Part shown: positions 16,386-25,461 of the stretch, in pieces
How the letters are laid out: each line of letters opens with the position of its first letter
Position numbering within the stretch: position 1 is the stretch's first letter
Assembly (NCBI RefSeq): GCF_021462265.1
Contig: NZ_JAJONF010000050.1
Span: forward strand, 1 to 64,000
Source of the DNA: Streptomyces shenzhenensis
GTDB taxonomy: Bacteria; Actinomycetota; Actinomycetes; Streptomycetales; Streptomycetaceae
Direction of reading: 5' to 3'
Length of the DNA stretch: 64,000 bases
Notes under the pieces: generated by a model
The model's input: the letters and a program-made list of their open reading frames with translations, nothing else
Database searches by the model: none
What the model was told of the DNA's origin: nothing
Made by a program: the position numbers and the translations under genes

Positions 16386-18346
16386 CCCTGGACGTCTCCC
16401 TGGAGCCGGCCGCCGCGCTCCTCGTCCGGCTGTCCGCGCTGCGCGACCGGGCCGCCGCCCTCGTCGCCCACCGCTCGGCCGACGACCCGACGGCCGCCGA
16501 CCCGCTGCGCGGCCTCTACCTCTCCGAGGAAGCGGTACTGCACCTGCTGCACCCGCCCTCCGGACCGGCGGAACTCCCCTCTCTGGCAGGGGACTTCACC
16601 GACCCGCTCGCCGACCTCGCGGCCCGGCTGCGCCTCACCGGCCTGGACACCGCCCTCCTCCTCATCGCCCTCGCCCCCGACCTCGACCGCACCTTCGAGC
16701 CGCTGTACGGCTACCTCAACGACGACGTCGGCCGCCGCCGCGCCACCGTCGGCCTCGCCCTCGACCTGTACGGCGCCCCCGCGCACCTCGCCGTGGCCCG
16801 CGCCCGCTTCCATCCCACCGCCCCGCTCACCGCGCTCGGCCTGCTCACCGTCGAGGAGCCCGAACGCCCCTTCCTCAGCCGCTCGTTGCGCGTCCCCGAC
16901 CGGGTCCTGGCGCACCTGCTCGGCGACGACACCCCGGACCCGGCGCTGACCGGATGCCTGCGGGAGCCGTCGTACGACAGCGAAATCGCCGACGCGGAGT
17001 TCGTGCGCCGGCTGGCCGCGCGGATCGCCGCCGGGCCGCTCGTCGTCTTCCTGCGGGAGCGGCGGGAGGGCGAGGGCCTCGGCTGTGCCACGGCCGCGCT
17101 GCGGCTCGCGGGGCGGGCGGCGCTGCACTACACCGGGCCCGAGGAGCGGATCCCCGAGCTGCTGCGGGAGGCCCGGCTGAGCGGCCGCGCGGTACTCGTC
17201 GACAGTGAGCAACCGGGTCCGTTCCTGCGGGCGTTGGGAACCGCAGTCACGGACGTCACCGTGCTGGTCACGGCCGCGCGCCCCTACGACCCCCAGTGGT
17301 GCGACCACCGCGACCCGCTGGTCCTGGAGGTGCCGTCCCGGCGTGCCGCCGCCCTGGACGCCTGGGCGGCCGTCCTGCCCGCCGACCCGGGCTTCGACCT
17401 CGCGGCCACCATCGCCCCGTACCACCTCGGTGGCGAGCGCCTCACCCGGGCGGCCCGCGCCGCGCAGGCCCTCGCCGCCTTCGACGGCACCCCGCTCACC
17501 GCCGCCCACCTGCGGCTGGGCGCCCGCCAGCAGTCCGCCTCCGGCCTGGAACAGCACGCCCGCCGGATCCGGCCCGCCGTCGACTGGCGGGACCTGGTGC
17601 TGCCCGAACGGCCGCTCACGGAGCTGCGCGAACTGGCGCTGCGCGCCCGGCACCGTGACCGGGTGCTCGGCGACTGGCGGCTGAGCGCGGGCGGCGGCAG
17701 GGGACGCGGGGTGCTGGGACTGTTCGCGGGCGAGTCGGGCACCGGCAAGACCCTGTCCGCGGAGGTGGTGGCCGCCGAACTGGGCCTGGACCTCTACGTC
17801 GTGCAGCTCTCCTCCGTCGTCGACAAGTACGTCGGCGAGACCGAGAAGAACCTCGAACGCATCTTCACCGAGGCCGACCGCACCGACGCCGTGCTGCTCT
17901 TCGACGAGGCCGACGCCGTCTTCGGCCGGCGCTCCGAGGTCAAGGACGCCCACGACCGGTACGCCAACCTGGAGTCGGCCTACCTCCTCCAGCGTCTGGA
18001 GGCCTTCGACGGCATCGCGCTGCTCACCACCAACCTGCGCGCCAACATCGACGAGGCCTTCACCCGCCGCCTCGACCTGGTGATCGACTTCCCGTTCCCG
18101 GACGAGGAACAGCGGCTGGCCCTGTGGCGGCACGGCCTGGCGCACGTCCCCAGCGAGGAGGGCATCGAACTACGCCCGCTGGCACGGGACTTCGAACTGT
18201 CCGGCGGCGCGATCCGCAGCGCGGTGGTCACCGCCGCCTACCTCGCCGCCGCCCGCGACCGGCCCCTCACCGCGGCCGACCTCCTGGAAGGCGCCCGCCG
18301 CGAGTACCGCAAGGCGGGCCGCCTGGTGCCGGGGACCTGGGCGTGA
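16382..18346 (+). CDS. AAA+ ATPase of the contractile injection system (Pvc15-like)
   Basis: 654 residues. The C-terminal third is a classic AAA+ module: Walker A GESGTGKT (residues 450-457), Walker B LLFDEADAVFG near 505, a sensor region LLTTNLRANIDEAFTRRLD and an arginine finger. The N-terminal 400 residues form an all-helical region with a degenerate second ATPase-like domain. Pvc15/Afp15 ATPases are encoded in nearly all extracellular-type CIS loci and are thought to assist particle assembly or cargo loading. It overlaps the DUF4255 gene by four bases. Confidence 0.92.
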   Translation: MTLDVSLEPAAALLVRLSALRDRAAALVAHRSADDPTAADPLRGLYLSEEAVLHLLHPPSGPAELPSLAGDFTDPLADLAARLRLTGLDTALLLIALAPDLDRTFEPLYGYLNDDVGRRRATVGLALDLYGAPAHLAVARARFHPTAPLTALGLLTVEEPERPFLSRSLRVPDRVLAHLLGDDTPDPALTGCLREPSYDSEIADAEFVRRLAARIAAGPLVVFLRERREGEGLGCATAALRLAGRAALHYTGPEERIPELLREARLSGRAVLVDSEQPGPFLRALGTAVTDVTVLVTAARPYDPQWCDHRDPLVLEVPSRRAAALDAWAAVLPADPGFDLAATIAPYHLGGERLTRAARAAQALAAFDGTPLTAAHLRLGARQQSASGLEQHARRIRPAVDWRDLVLPERPLTELRELALRARHRDRVLGDWRLSAGGGRGRGVLGLFAGESGTGKTLSAEVVAAELGLDLYVVQLSSVVDKYVGETEKNLERIFTEADRTDAVLLFDEADAVFGRRSEVKDAHDRYANLESAYLLQRLEAFDGIALLTTNLRANIDEAFTRRLDLVIDFPFPDEEQRLALWRHGLAHVPSEEGIELRPLARDFELSGGAIRSAVVTAAYLAAARDRPLTAADLLEGARREYRKAGRLVPGTWA

Positions 18347-18406
18347 GCGTCGTGCGGGAGCGCCGGAAGGGGGGTGTGCGCCGTCGTTTGTCTGCCGCTC
18401 CGTCGT

Positions 18407-18444
18407 GGCTGGTCGCGCAGTTCCCCGCGCCCCTGACGGGGCGC
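18407..18444. terminator. Interspersed-repeat terminator between convergent genes
   Basis: The hairpin GCGCCCC-TGAC-GGGGCGC (18427-18444) forms the right side of an interspersed repeat whose 29-base core (18407-18435) recurs exactly, inverted, at 36288-36316 and 40202-40230. It lies between the ATPase stop and the convergent lectin-gene stop and would serve as a bidirectional terminator. A second shorter CCCCTGACGGGG hairpin follows directly. Confidence 0.7.
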
Positions 18445-18461
18445 TTCCCCTGACGGGGCGG

Positions 18462-19907
18462 TCAGTCCCCGGACGGGTGCACGATCTGCCACTCCTGGTC
18501 GTCCGTGTTCGAGCAGTAGTACAGGGTCAGGTTCGTGTCGTTGCCGCCGGTGCTGAAGCCCGCGACGTCCAGGCAGAGGTTGTCGCTGGCGAAGTTGCGG
18601 ATCCAGTAGGCGCCGCTGGGCTGCTTGTCGACCCACCACAGCTGGTTGTCGGCCTTCGTGCCGTCGCACTTGTACTCGGTGATCGGCGAGGACAGCTTGG
18701 CCGAACCGTAGCCGGGCAGGTCCATGCACAACTGGTCCTTGACGTTGCGGATCTGGAAGAGCGCGGCCGAGCCGGGGCCGCCCTTCGGGTACCGCACCTC
18801 CAGGTTCCACAGCTGGTTGTCGTGGGCCGTCTCGTCGCAGGTGTACTCCCGTACCGGCCCGTCGCTGGTGCCGTCGCCGTAGCCGGGGAGGTCCGCGCAC
18901 TTCTTGGTGGTCGTGTTGCGGAGCAGGATGTCCGTCGCGGGGACCACCGGCTTCGCGGCCTTCTTCTTCGTCGCATGAGGGGCCGGCCGGGACTGGCCGC
19001 CGCCTCCGCCCGCCCGGGTGCCGGACGAGCCGCTGCCGTCGTTCGCAGGCTGCTGCTCCACGGGGGTCGGCGAGGGCGCCGGTGCCGCGACCAGGGGCGG
19101 GCTCGCCGAGGGGCTGGGCGCGATGCTGCTCACCCCGGCCTCCTGGACCTGTTCCTGGGCGAGACTTCCGACCCGGGGTTTGTAGTTGAACCAGATCAAC
19201 GCGAAGGTGACGGCGAGGGCCAGCAGGGTGCCGAAGAGGGTGGCGAGCCAGCGGGGCAGGAAGCCGCGCTGGATGTAGGTGCCGTCCACAGGCTGTGGAC
19301 GGACGCCCGACCGCTGGACGGTGAGGGCGTAGGGCCGCTGCTCCCTGGACCCGAACCAGATGATCTTCCGGGGCTTGAGGGTGGCCTTGACGAAGGCGGC
19401 GCGGCCCGGTTCGATCTGGACGTTGCTGGGGCGCAGGTCGTAGGCGAGCTGGTCGCCGTTGTCGCTGCCGCTGACCGAGGCCGTCAGCCTGGTGTTGCCG
19501 AGGTTGTCGATGGCCAGCTTCGGGCGGCCCCGGAAACGGCCCTTGACGATGGGCGGGACCAGCTCGGCGCGCAGCTCGGTGAAGGGCGTGATGGTGAGGT
19601 TGCCCTCGGGGACGGTGACGGCCTCGGGGTGCTCGGTGGGCGTGATGCGGACCGCGTAGGGGTTGGGGCCGGCCGTCGCGTCGGGGGTGCGGGGCGGCGC
19701 GAAGGTGAGCTCGACGGTGCCCGTGGTGCCCGGATACAGGCGGAGCGTCTGCGGCTCGACGGTCGTCCAGGGCGCGACGGGGCCCACCGGTTCGAAGCGG
19801 TACTCGTCGACGAGGTCACCGGTGTTGCGCAGCCGCAGCCGTACCCGGGTCGAAGCGCCCGGGTCGACGGTCGCGGAGGTGGGCTCCAGAGAGGTCCACA
19901 GGGTCAC
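18462..19907 (-). CDS. CIS-locus membrane protein with C-terminal ricin-B lectin domain
   Basis: About 481 residues. An N-terminal pair of Ig-like beta domains (residues 1-200; LRNTGDLVDEYRFEPVG, YPGTTGTVELTFAPPRTP) is cytoplasmic. A single transmembrane helix WLATLFGTLLALAVTFALIW lies near residue 230. A Pro/Ser/Gly linker and a C-terminal ricin-type beta-trefoil with three QLW/QEW-type repeats (DNQLWNL, DNQLWWV, DQEWQI) follow and would be outside the membrane. The GTG start overlaps the stop of the upstream paralogue by four bases. Equivalent S. coelicolor proteins are annotated only as hydrolytic proteins. I infer a membrane or wall receptor/anchor linked to the CIS; no catalytic domain is visible. 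Confidence 0.8.
   Translation of the reverse strand: MTLWTSLEPTSATVDPGASTRVRLRLRNTGDLVDEYRFEPVGPVAPWTTVEPQTLRLYPGTTGTVELTFAPPRTPDATAGPNPYAVRITPTEHPEAVTVPEGNLTITPFTELRAELVPPIVKGRFRGRPKLAIDNLGNTRLTASVSGSDNGDQLAYDLRPSNVQIEPGRAAFVKATLKPRKIIWFGSREQRPYALTVQRSGVRPQPVDGTYIQRGFLPRWLATLFGTLLALAVTFALIWFNYKPRVGSLAQEQVQEAGVSSIAPSPSASPPLVAAPAPSPTPVEQQPANDGSGSSGTRAGGGGGQSRPAPHATKKKAAKPVVPATDILLRNTTTKKCADLPGYGDGTSDGPVREYTCDETAHDNQLWNLEVRYPKGGPGSAALFQIRNVKDQLCMDLPGYGSAKLSSPITEYKCDGTKADNQLWWVDKQPSGAYWIRNFASDNLCLDVAGFSTGGNDTNLTLYYCSNTDDQEWQIVHPSGD
19390..19664. repeat. 275-bp exact duplicate, copy 1
   Basis: By eye this 275-base stretch is identical, base for base, to 20811-21085. It lies in the shared Ig-like domain of the two adjacent membrane-protein genes. 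Flanking sequence diverges at both ends, as expected of a gene-conversion tract rather than a fresh duplication. Confidence 0.85.
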
Positions 19908-21328
19908 GGAGTCACCGTCAGCTTGAAGGCTTCGAGCCAGAGCGTGTTGTCGAGGGTGCCGGCGAAGTTCAGGTCGGGGCGGGCGCCCTTGCACCACGGG
20001 TCGCCCCAGTCGTGGTCGCGGACCTTGGCGTCGCTGCAGGCCTGGCCGTTGCCGACGTTGAAGGCGAAGCCCTCGATGTAGGGGTCGGACGCCTTCGTGC
20101 TGCCGATGTAGTTGTCCTTGCCGTCGGCGGTGATCGCCGTCCAGTTCGGGTTCCACCTGCCGTTCCCGTTGGTGGACTGGGGGTCGTAGACGAAGGCGTT
20201 CGCGGCCGAGCCCTGGACGCCGTACACCGCGATGTTGATGGACTTGATCGGCAGGTTCTTGCCGACGGTGCCCGCCATGGTGCCGTCGCAGACCGGCTTC
20301 TGCCAGCCGGAGCCCTGGACGTAGGCGCGGTAGCAGATGTGCCGCCCGGACGGGTCGTCGGCGGCGAGCCGGTTCACGGCGGTCGCCGCGGTGTCCTGCC
20401 TGGGCTTGGCGGTCACCGTGGCCGTGGCACCGCCACCGCCTCCCCCGCCGCCGTTGTTGTTCCCGGGGTTCGCGGCGGGCGCCGACGAGGGCGTCTCGCT
20501 GGGCGCGGGCGGCGGCGCCGGGGTGGTGGCCGGGCTGGGCGCGATACTGCTCACCCCGGCCTCCTGGGGCTGTTCCTGGGCGAGGCTCTGGACGTGGGGT
20601 CTGTAGTTGAACCAGATCAGGGCGAAGGTGACGGCGAGGGCCAGCAGGGTGCCGAAGAAGGTGGCCAGCCAGCGGGGCAGGAAGCCGCGCTGGAGGTACG
20701 TCCCGTCGACGGGCTCCGGCTTCAGCCCCGACCGCTGCACGGTGAGGCGGTACGGCCGCTGCTCCTTCGGCCCGAACCAGATGATCTTCCGGGGCTTCAG
20801 TGTCGCGTCGACGAAGGCGGCGCGGCCCGGTTCGATCTGGACGTTGCTGGGGCGCAGGTCGTAGGCGAGCTGGTCGCCGTTGTCGCTGCCGCTGACCGAG
20901 GCCGTCAGCCTGGTGTTGCCGAGGTTGTCGATGGCCAGCTTCGGGCGGCCCCGGAAACGGCCCTTGACGATGGGCGGGACCAGCTCGGCGCGCAGCTCGG
21001 TGAAGGGCGTGATGGTGAGGTTGCCCTCGGGGACGGTGACGGCCTCGGGGTGCTCGGTGGGCGTGATGCGGACCGCGTAGGGGTTCGGGCCGGCCGTCGC
21101 GTCCGGGGTGCGGGGCGGGGCGAAGGTCAGCTCCACCGTCCCGGTGGTCCCCGGATACAGGCGGAGCGTCTGCGGCTCGACGGTCGTCCAGGGCGCGATG
21201 GCGCCCACCGGTTCGAAGCGGTACTCGTCGACGACGTCACCGGTGTTGCGCAGCCGCAGACGGACACGGGTGGAGGACCCCGGGTCGACGGTCGCGGAGG
21301 CGGGTTCGAGGGAAGTCCAGAGGCTCAC
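19904..21328 (-). CDS. CIS-locus membrane protein with C-terminal ChW-like domain
   Basis: 474 residues, a paralogue of the downstream gene with nearly the same N-terminal 250 residues (Ig-like domains plus the helix WLATFFGTLLALAVTFALIW). The linker carries a nine-Gly run. The C-terminus differs completely: HICYRAYVQGSGWQKPVCDGTMAGTVGKNLPIKSINIAVYG matches the pattern of clostridial hydrophobic-W (ChW) repeats, which occur in cell-surface binding proteins, written here in parts: HICYRAYVQGSGWQKP then VCDGTMAGTVGKNLPI. The GTG start lacks a visible ribosome site, so leaderless translation is possible. It is divergent from the DUF4157 gene across 176 bases. Confidence 0.78.
   Translation of the reverse strand: MSLWTSLEPASATVDPGSSTRVRLRLRNTGDVVDEYRFEPVGAIAPWTTVEPQTLRLYPGTTGTVELTFAPPRTPDATAGPNPYAVRITPTEHPEAVTVPEGNLTITPFTELRAELVPPIVKGRFRGRPKLAIDNLGNTRLTASVSGSDNGDQLAYDLRPSNVQIEPGRAAFVDATLKPRKIIWFGPKEQRPYRLTVQRSGLKPEPVDGTYLQRGFLPRWLATFFGTLLALAVTFALIWFNYRPHVQSLAQEQPQEAGVSSIAPSPATTPAPPPAPSETPSSAPAANPGNNNGGGGGGGGATATVTAKPRQDTAATAVNRLAADDPSGRHICYRAYVQGSGWQKPVCDGTMAGTVGKNLPIKSINIAVYGVQGSAANAFVYDPQSTNGNGRWNPNWTAITADGKDNYIGSTKASDPYIEGFAFNVGNGQACSDAKVRDHDWGDPWCKGARPDLNFAGTLDNTLWLEAFKLTVTP
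20811..21085. repeat. 275-bp exact duplicate, copy 2
   Basis: Partner of 19390-19664. Both copies are in the same orientation 1.4 kb apart, so recombination between them could delete the intervening ChW-like domain and fuse the two genes. Confidence 0.85.
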
Positions 21329-21504
21329 GTCGACACGTTACGGGCGGTGCGCGACGGTGTCGCAGGAACGAGGGCAGCTTCAAGTGCCCGAAGGAGCGGT
21401 CCTGTTGGCCGTGAGGCCGGCAGGCCGGGCGCCAGGAGTGCCCCTGCGGCTCTTCAGTCCCGCCGACCAGCCGGGTAGAACGGCGAGAGGCGAGAGGACG
21501 GTAC

Positions 21505-23220
21505 ATGCAGGCATACGCACGCTCGAGCACGGGTTCCGCCCCGGACCGCGACGCGGGCCGGGCGCCCCGCCCGGCCGCGCCTCGGTCGGCCACGGCGGCC
21601 CGGCTGGCGCATCTCCAGGCGACGGCGGGCAACGCGGCGGTCGTCCACGCCGTCCAGCGCGACCGGCACCAGCACACCGCGGGCTGCGGACACGTCGACG
21701 AGGAGACGGCGGCCCCACTGGATTCGGCCGTCCAGCGGGAGGCGGCCGTCCAGCGGGAGGCGGTTGTCCAGCGGGACTCGGTCGCCGACGCGGTGCGCTC
21801 GCCCTGGAGCCCGCTTGAGTCGCGTATCAAGAAGCGAGCCGAAGCCGGCCTCGGCATCGACCTGAGTGGGGTGCGCGTGCACACCGGGGACGTCGCCCAG
21901 CGCTCGGCGCAGCGGTACGGCGCCCGCGCCTACACCAGCGGCCTGGACATCGTCGTGGGTCCCCAGGGTGTGGACGACGAGACGATGTACCACGAAGTCA
22001 CCCATGTCTGGCAGCAGGCCGGCGGGCCGGTGGCCGGCACTGACACCGGGGACGGGACGAAGGTCTCCTCCCCGGGCGACCCCTTCGAGCGGCACGCGAC
22101 CGACAGCGGCCGCAAACTCGCCCAGGGCATCGCCCCGGACACCACGCGGCCGGCGACGGGCGGCGGCGGGGCGGGTACCGCCCCGGTGCAGCGGTACCAG
22201 GTGATCGAGCCGGGCCAGGAGGGCTATCCCACCAAGCATCCGGACGCTGACGACGAGCAGTTCTTCGTCGGCCAGGACATGAACGAGGCCGGCAGCTGGT
22301 ACGACCAGGACAGCCCGCCCATGCCCCACCTCGTCTACGAGGGCGCCGTCCGGCTCGCGGTCTCCGACGACTTCTCGTTGGCCGTGCAGCACGCCGCCGG
22401 CGGCAAGGAACCGAAGACCTTCTTCGCCACCAACAAGCGGATCAGCTCCTCCAACGAGCGGCTGCCCGACCTCACCCGGGGCAGGGGCGTCAGGCTGGAG
22501 AAGACCGGCCGGTACCTGACCTTCGAGGGGATGGGCCGCAAGGAGGTGCTGTACGAGGTCCAGCCGAAGGGCCGGCCCTCACGGCGGGACAACACCGTCC
22601 AGCACGGCCTCGACGTGCGGGTGCCGCAACGCTGCAACGCGATGGCGGAGTTCGTGACCGGCCAGAAGTCCGTGGACCTGAGCGGCGGCGACGCCTACTG
22701 GGAGACCCTGGGCAAGGCGCTCGACCGGCTCACCTCCGGCAACAAGTACGAGAAGCGCATCAAGAAGGCCTTCAAGGATGGCGACCACGAGGTCGCTGGA
22801 CCGCTGATGCTGGAGATGAGCGGACTGTTCCAGCAACTCGTCGCGGCGCAGCCGGAGGAGGTGGAGAGGGTGCTGCAGCGGCTGGAGATCAACGAGCACG
22901 CCAAGATGCCGAAGGTGGGGGACGCGATGATGGTGAAGGCCGAGGCCGACGCGGCCCAGCTCGAGGACATGCAGGCGACCGGCAACCGCCCCACGCCGTT
23001 CCACTTCGGCGGTGTGGTGGCGAAGGCCGGCGACGACTACGTCACCATGGAGAACTACGCCCGCGAGCAACCCAGCCGCTCCACCCTCGACGGCGGCGAC
23101 CCGCTCTGGTACTTCCGCATGTACGGCAGGCAGGCCGGGCGTACCTGGCACGAGTGCTGGACCAGTCCCGAGAGCGCCAGCTTCGTCGGCGCGATGCTGA
23201 CCATCACGCTGCGCGGCTGA
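21505..23220 (+). CDS. eCIS-core (DUF4157) candidate effector with papain-like C-terminal domain
   Basis: 571 residues. The N-terminus carries LAHLQATAGNAAV, the motif that typically opens DUF4157 proteins, then three VQR tripeptides and the eCIS core domain (about residues 95-205) with the HExxH-like signature YHEVTHVWQQ (H163, H167). DUF4157 marks proteins loaded into contractile injection particles. The C-terminal part (about 250-571) is not a family I recognise, but Cys377 (VPQRCNAMAEF), His500 (PFHFGGVVA) and Asn517 (VTMENYAR) occur in the order and setting of papain/NlpC-fold cysteine enzymes. A weak promoter, TTCAGT-17-TAGAAC, lies at 21453-21481. Confidence 0.8.
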   Translation: MQAYARSSTGSAPDRDAGRAPRPAAPRSATAARLAHLQATAGNAAVVHAVQRDRHQHTAGCGHVDEETAAPLDSAVQREAAVQREAVVQRDSVADAVRSPWSPLESRIKKRAEAGLGIDLSGVRVHTGDVAQRSAQRYGARAYTSGLDIVVGPQGVDDETMYHEVTHVWQQAGGPVAGTDTGDGTKVSSPGDPFERHATDSGRKLAQGIAPDTTRPATGGGGAGTAPVQRYQVIEPGQEGYPTKHPDADDEQFFVGQDMNEAGSWYDQDSPPMPHLVYEGAVRLAVSDDFSLAVQHAAGGKEPKTFFATNKRISSSNERLPDLTRGRGVRLEKTGRYLTFEGMGRKEVLYEVQPKGRPSRRDNTVQHGLDVRVPQRCNAMAEFVTGQKSVDLSGGDAYWETLGKALDRLTSGNKYEKRIKKAFKDGDHEVAGPLMLEMSGLFQQLVAAQPEEVERVLQRLEINEHAKMPKVGDAMMVKAEADAAQLEDMQATGNRPTPFHFGGVVAKAGDDYVTMENYAREQPSRSTLDGGDPLWYFRMYGRQAGRTWHECWTSPESASFVGAMLTITLRG

Positions 23221-23370
23221 GCACCCGGCGGCGCGGCTCGCCGGTCCGCATGTCCTGCCCTTCCGGGCACGCGGACTGCCCCCGGGCAGGCACCTCGGGC
23301 CGTTTCGACGGGCGGCTCTCGCGAGTGAGGCTGAGGACGTTCCTGTCTCGTACCCCGAGGAGAGCAGAGC

Positions 23371-24954
23371 ATGCCGTCCTACCTGTCACCCGGCGTCTAC
23401 GTCGAGGAGGTGGCCAGCGGCTCGCGCCCCATCGAGGGGGTGGGCACGTCGGTGGCGGCCTTCGTTGGCCTGGCCCCGACCGGTCCGCTGAACGAACCGA
23501 CGCTGGTGACCAACTGGACGCAGTACGTTGCGTCCTTCGGTGAGTTCACCGACGGGTACTACCTCGCGCACTCCGTCTACGGCTTCTTCAACAACGGCGG
23601 CACGGCGGCGTACGTCGTCCGTGTCGGCGGATCCCACGATGGTGCCGAGGGTGCCGGTAACTCGCCCGCCGCGGTGCGGGGTTCGGCCGCCCCGGCCGCG
23701 CTGCCGCCCGGCGAGGCCAAGCAGCTCGGCACCTTCTCCGTCAGCGCCATCGCCTCCGGCGACCTGAGCGTCGAGGTCGCCGACCCCGAGGGCGAGGGCC
23801 CCGCCGAACGCTTCAGGCTGGTCGTCAAGGACGGCGGCAAGCCCGTCGAGACCTTCGACGTGACCGCGAAGAAGAGCGGCCGCAACTACGTGGTCACCCA
23901 GGTCAAGGAGCGCTCCAAGCTCATCACCGTGACCGAGGCCGCGCCCGCCGCGCAGCTGGTCCGTCCGGACAACCAGACGGTGGCCCTCGCGGCCCCCGCC
24001 CCGGCCCCGGCGTCCGCGTCCCCCGTCGCGGACGCCGGCTCCCACCCCGGCCCCGCCGAGTACCTCGGCGACTCGGCCGACCGGACCGGCTTCGGCGGCC
24101 TGGAGGCCGTCGACGAGGTGTCCATGGTGGCCGTGCCCGACCTGATGGCCGCCTACCAGCGCGGCGCGATCGACCTGGAGCAGGTCAAGGCCGTCCAGCT
24201 CGGCCTGATCGCGCACTGCGAGCTGATGGGCGACCGGGTCGCGGTCATCGACCCGCCGCCCGGCCTCAACGCCCGCCAGATCCGGGTCTGGCGCCAGGAG
24301 ACGGCCGGCTACGACTCCAAGTACGCGGCCCTCTACTACCCCTGGATCAAGACCTTCGACCCGTCCTCCGGCCAGTCCCGGCTGATCCCGCCGTCCGGTC
24401 ACGTGGCCGGCGTCTGGGCCCGCAACGACGCCGAGCGCGGCGTCCACAAGGCTCCGGCGAACGAGGTGATCCGGGGCGCGGTGGACCTGGAACTCCAGAT
24501 CACCCGGGGTGAGCAGGACCTGCTGAACCCGATCGGTGTCAACTGCATCCGGGCGTTCCCGGGCCGCGGCATCCGCATCTGGGGCGCCCGCACGCTGTCC
24601 TCCGACCCGGCCTGGCGCTACCTCAACATCCGCCGGTACTTCAACTACCTGGAGGAGTCGATCCTGATCGGCACCCAGTGGGTGGTCTTCGAGCCCAACG
24701 ACCACAACCTCTGGGCCCGCATCCGGCGCAACATCTCCGCGTTCCTGGTCAACGAGTGGCGCAGCGGCGCGCTGTTCGGGCAGCGGCCCGAGGAGGCGTA
24801 CTACGTCAAGTGCGACGAGGAGACCAACCCGCCGGAGTCGGTGGACGTCGGCCGGGTGATCTGCGAGATCGGCATCGCCCCGGTCAAGCCCGCCGAGTTC
24901 GTGATCTTCCGGCTGGCCCAGTTCAGCAGCGGCAGCGGCGAGTTGCAGGAGTAG
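23371..24954 (+). CDS. CIS contractile sheath protein
   Basis: 527 residues. The N-terminus SYLSPGVYVEEVASGSRPIEGVGTSVAAFVG and the C-terminal WRYLNIRRYFNYLEESI...WARIRRNISAFLVNEWRSGALFG stretch are hallmarks of phage/CIS tail-sheath proteins. Residues about 90-215 form an inserted Ala/Pro-rich, exposed domain. Hundreds of copies surround the inner tube and contract to drive it. The start follows GAGGAG. A 150-base gap separates it from the DUF4157 gene, and it is followed closely by the tube gene. Confidence 0.95.
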   Translation: MPSYLSPGVYVEEVASGSRPIEGVGTSVAAFVGLAPTGPLNEPTLVTNWTQYVASFGEFTDGYYLAHSVYGFFNNGGTAAYVVRVGGSHDGAEGAGNSPAAVRGSAAPAALPPGEAKQLGTFSVSAIASGDLSVEVADPEGEGPAERFRLVVKDGGKPVETFDVTAKKSGRNYVVTQVKERSKLITVTEAAPAAQLVRPDNQTVALAAPAPAPASASPVADAGSHPGPAEYLGDSADRTGFGGLEAVDEVSMVAVPDLMAAYQRGAIDLEQVKAVQLGLIAHCELMGDRVAVIDPPPGLNARQIRVWRQETAGYDSKYAALYYPWIKTFDPSSGQSRLIPPSGHVAGVWARNDAERGVHKAPANEVIRGAVDLELQITRGEQDLLNPIGVNCIRAFPGRGIRIWGARTLSSDPAWRYLNIRRYFNYLEESILIGTQWVVFEPNDHNLWARIRRNISAFLVNEWRSGALFGQRPEEAYYVKCDEETNPPESVDVGRVICEIGIAPVKPAEFVIFRLAQFSSGSGELQE

Positions 24955-25017
24955 CGGGGCCCTCGGTCCCCGACCCCCTTGATGTCAAGGCACCTTGAGA
25001 AGAACGGGCAGTAACAC

Positions 25018-25461
25018 ATGAGTCTCCAGCCGGGTGACGCCCTCACATCGCACAATTTCGGCCTGCAGATCGACGGCGTGATGGTCGAGTACCTCGCCGA
25101 GGTCAGCGGCATGACGATGGAACAGGACGTCATCACCTACCAGCAGAACACGCCGGACGGGAAGAACCACGTCCGCAACCTGCCGGGCGTCAAGAAGAAC
25201 GGCACCTGCACGGTCGTACGCGGTATGACCCAGTCCTCGTCCTTCACCCAGTGGATCAACGAGTCGATCAACGGCCAGATGACCACCGCCCGCAAGAACG
25301 CCTCCATCATCATGATGGACTTCGAGAACAACCCGGTGAAGCGCTACAACCTGCGCAACGCCTGGTGCAGCAAGATCGACACCAGCACGGTGAAGGCGGG
25401 CGAGGCGGCCGCGCTGACCGAGACGGTGACCATCACGTTCGAAGAACTGGTCATCGAGTAA
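25018..25461 (+). CDS. CIS inner tube protein (gp19/Hcp-like)
   Basis: 147 residues of the phage T4 gp19-like tube family: LTSHNFGLQIDGVMVEYLAEVSG at the N-terminus, a long central beta-barrel and the terminal LTETVTITFEELVIE strand. Hexamers stack to form the rigid tube inside the sheath. The stop TAA overlaps the next gene's ATG by one base, so translation is coupled. A short GC hairpin lies between the sheath and tube genes (about 24955-24980) and might tune their ratio. Confidence 0.95.
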   Translation: MSLQPGDALTSHNFGLQIDGVMVEYLAEVSGMTMEQDVITYQQNTPDGKNHVRNLPGVKKNGTCTVVRGMTQSSSFTQWINESINGQMTTARKNASIIMMDFENNPVKRYNLRNAWCSKIDTSTVKAGEAAALTETVTITFEELVIE

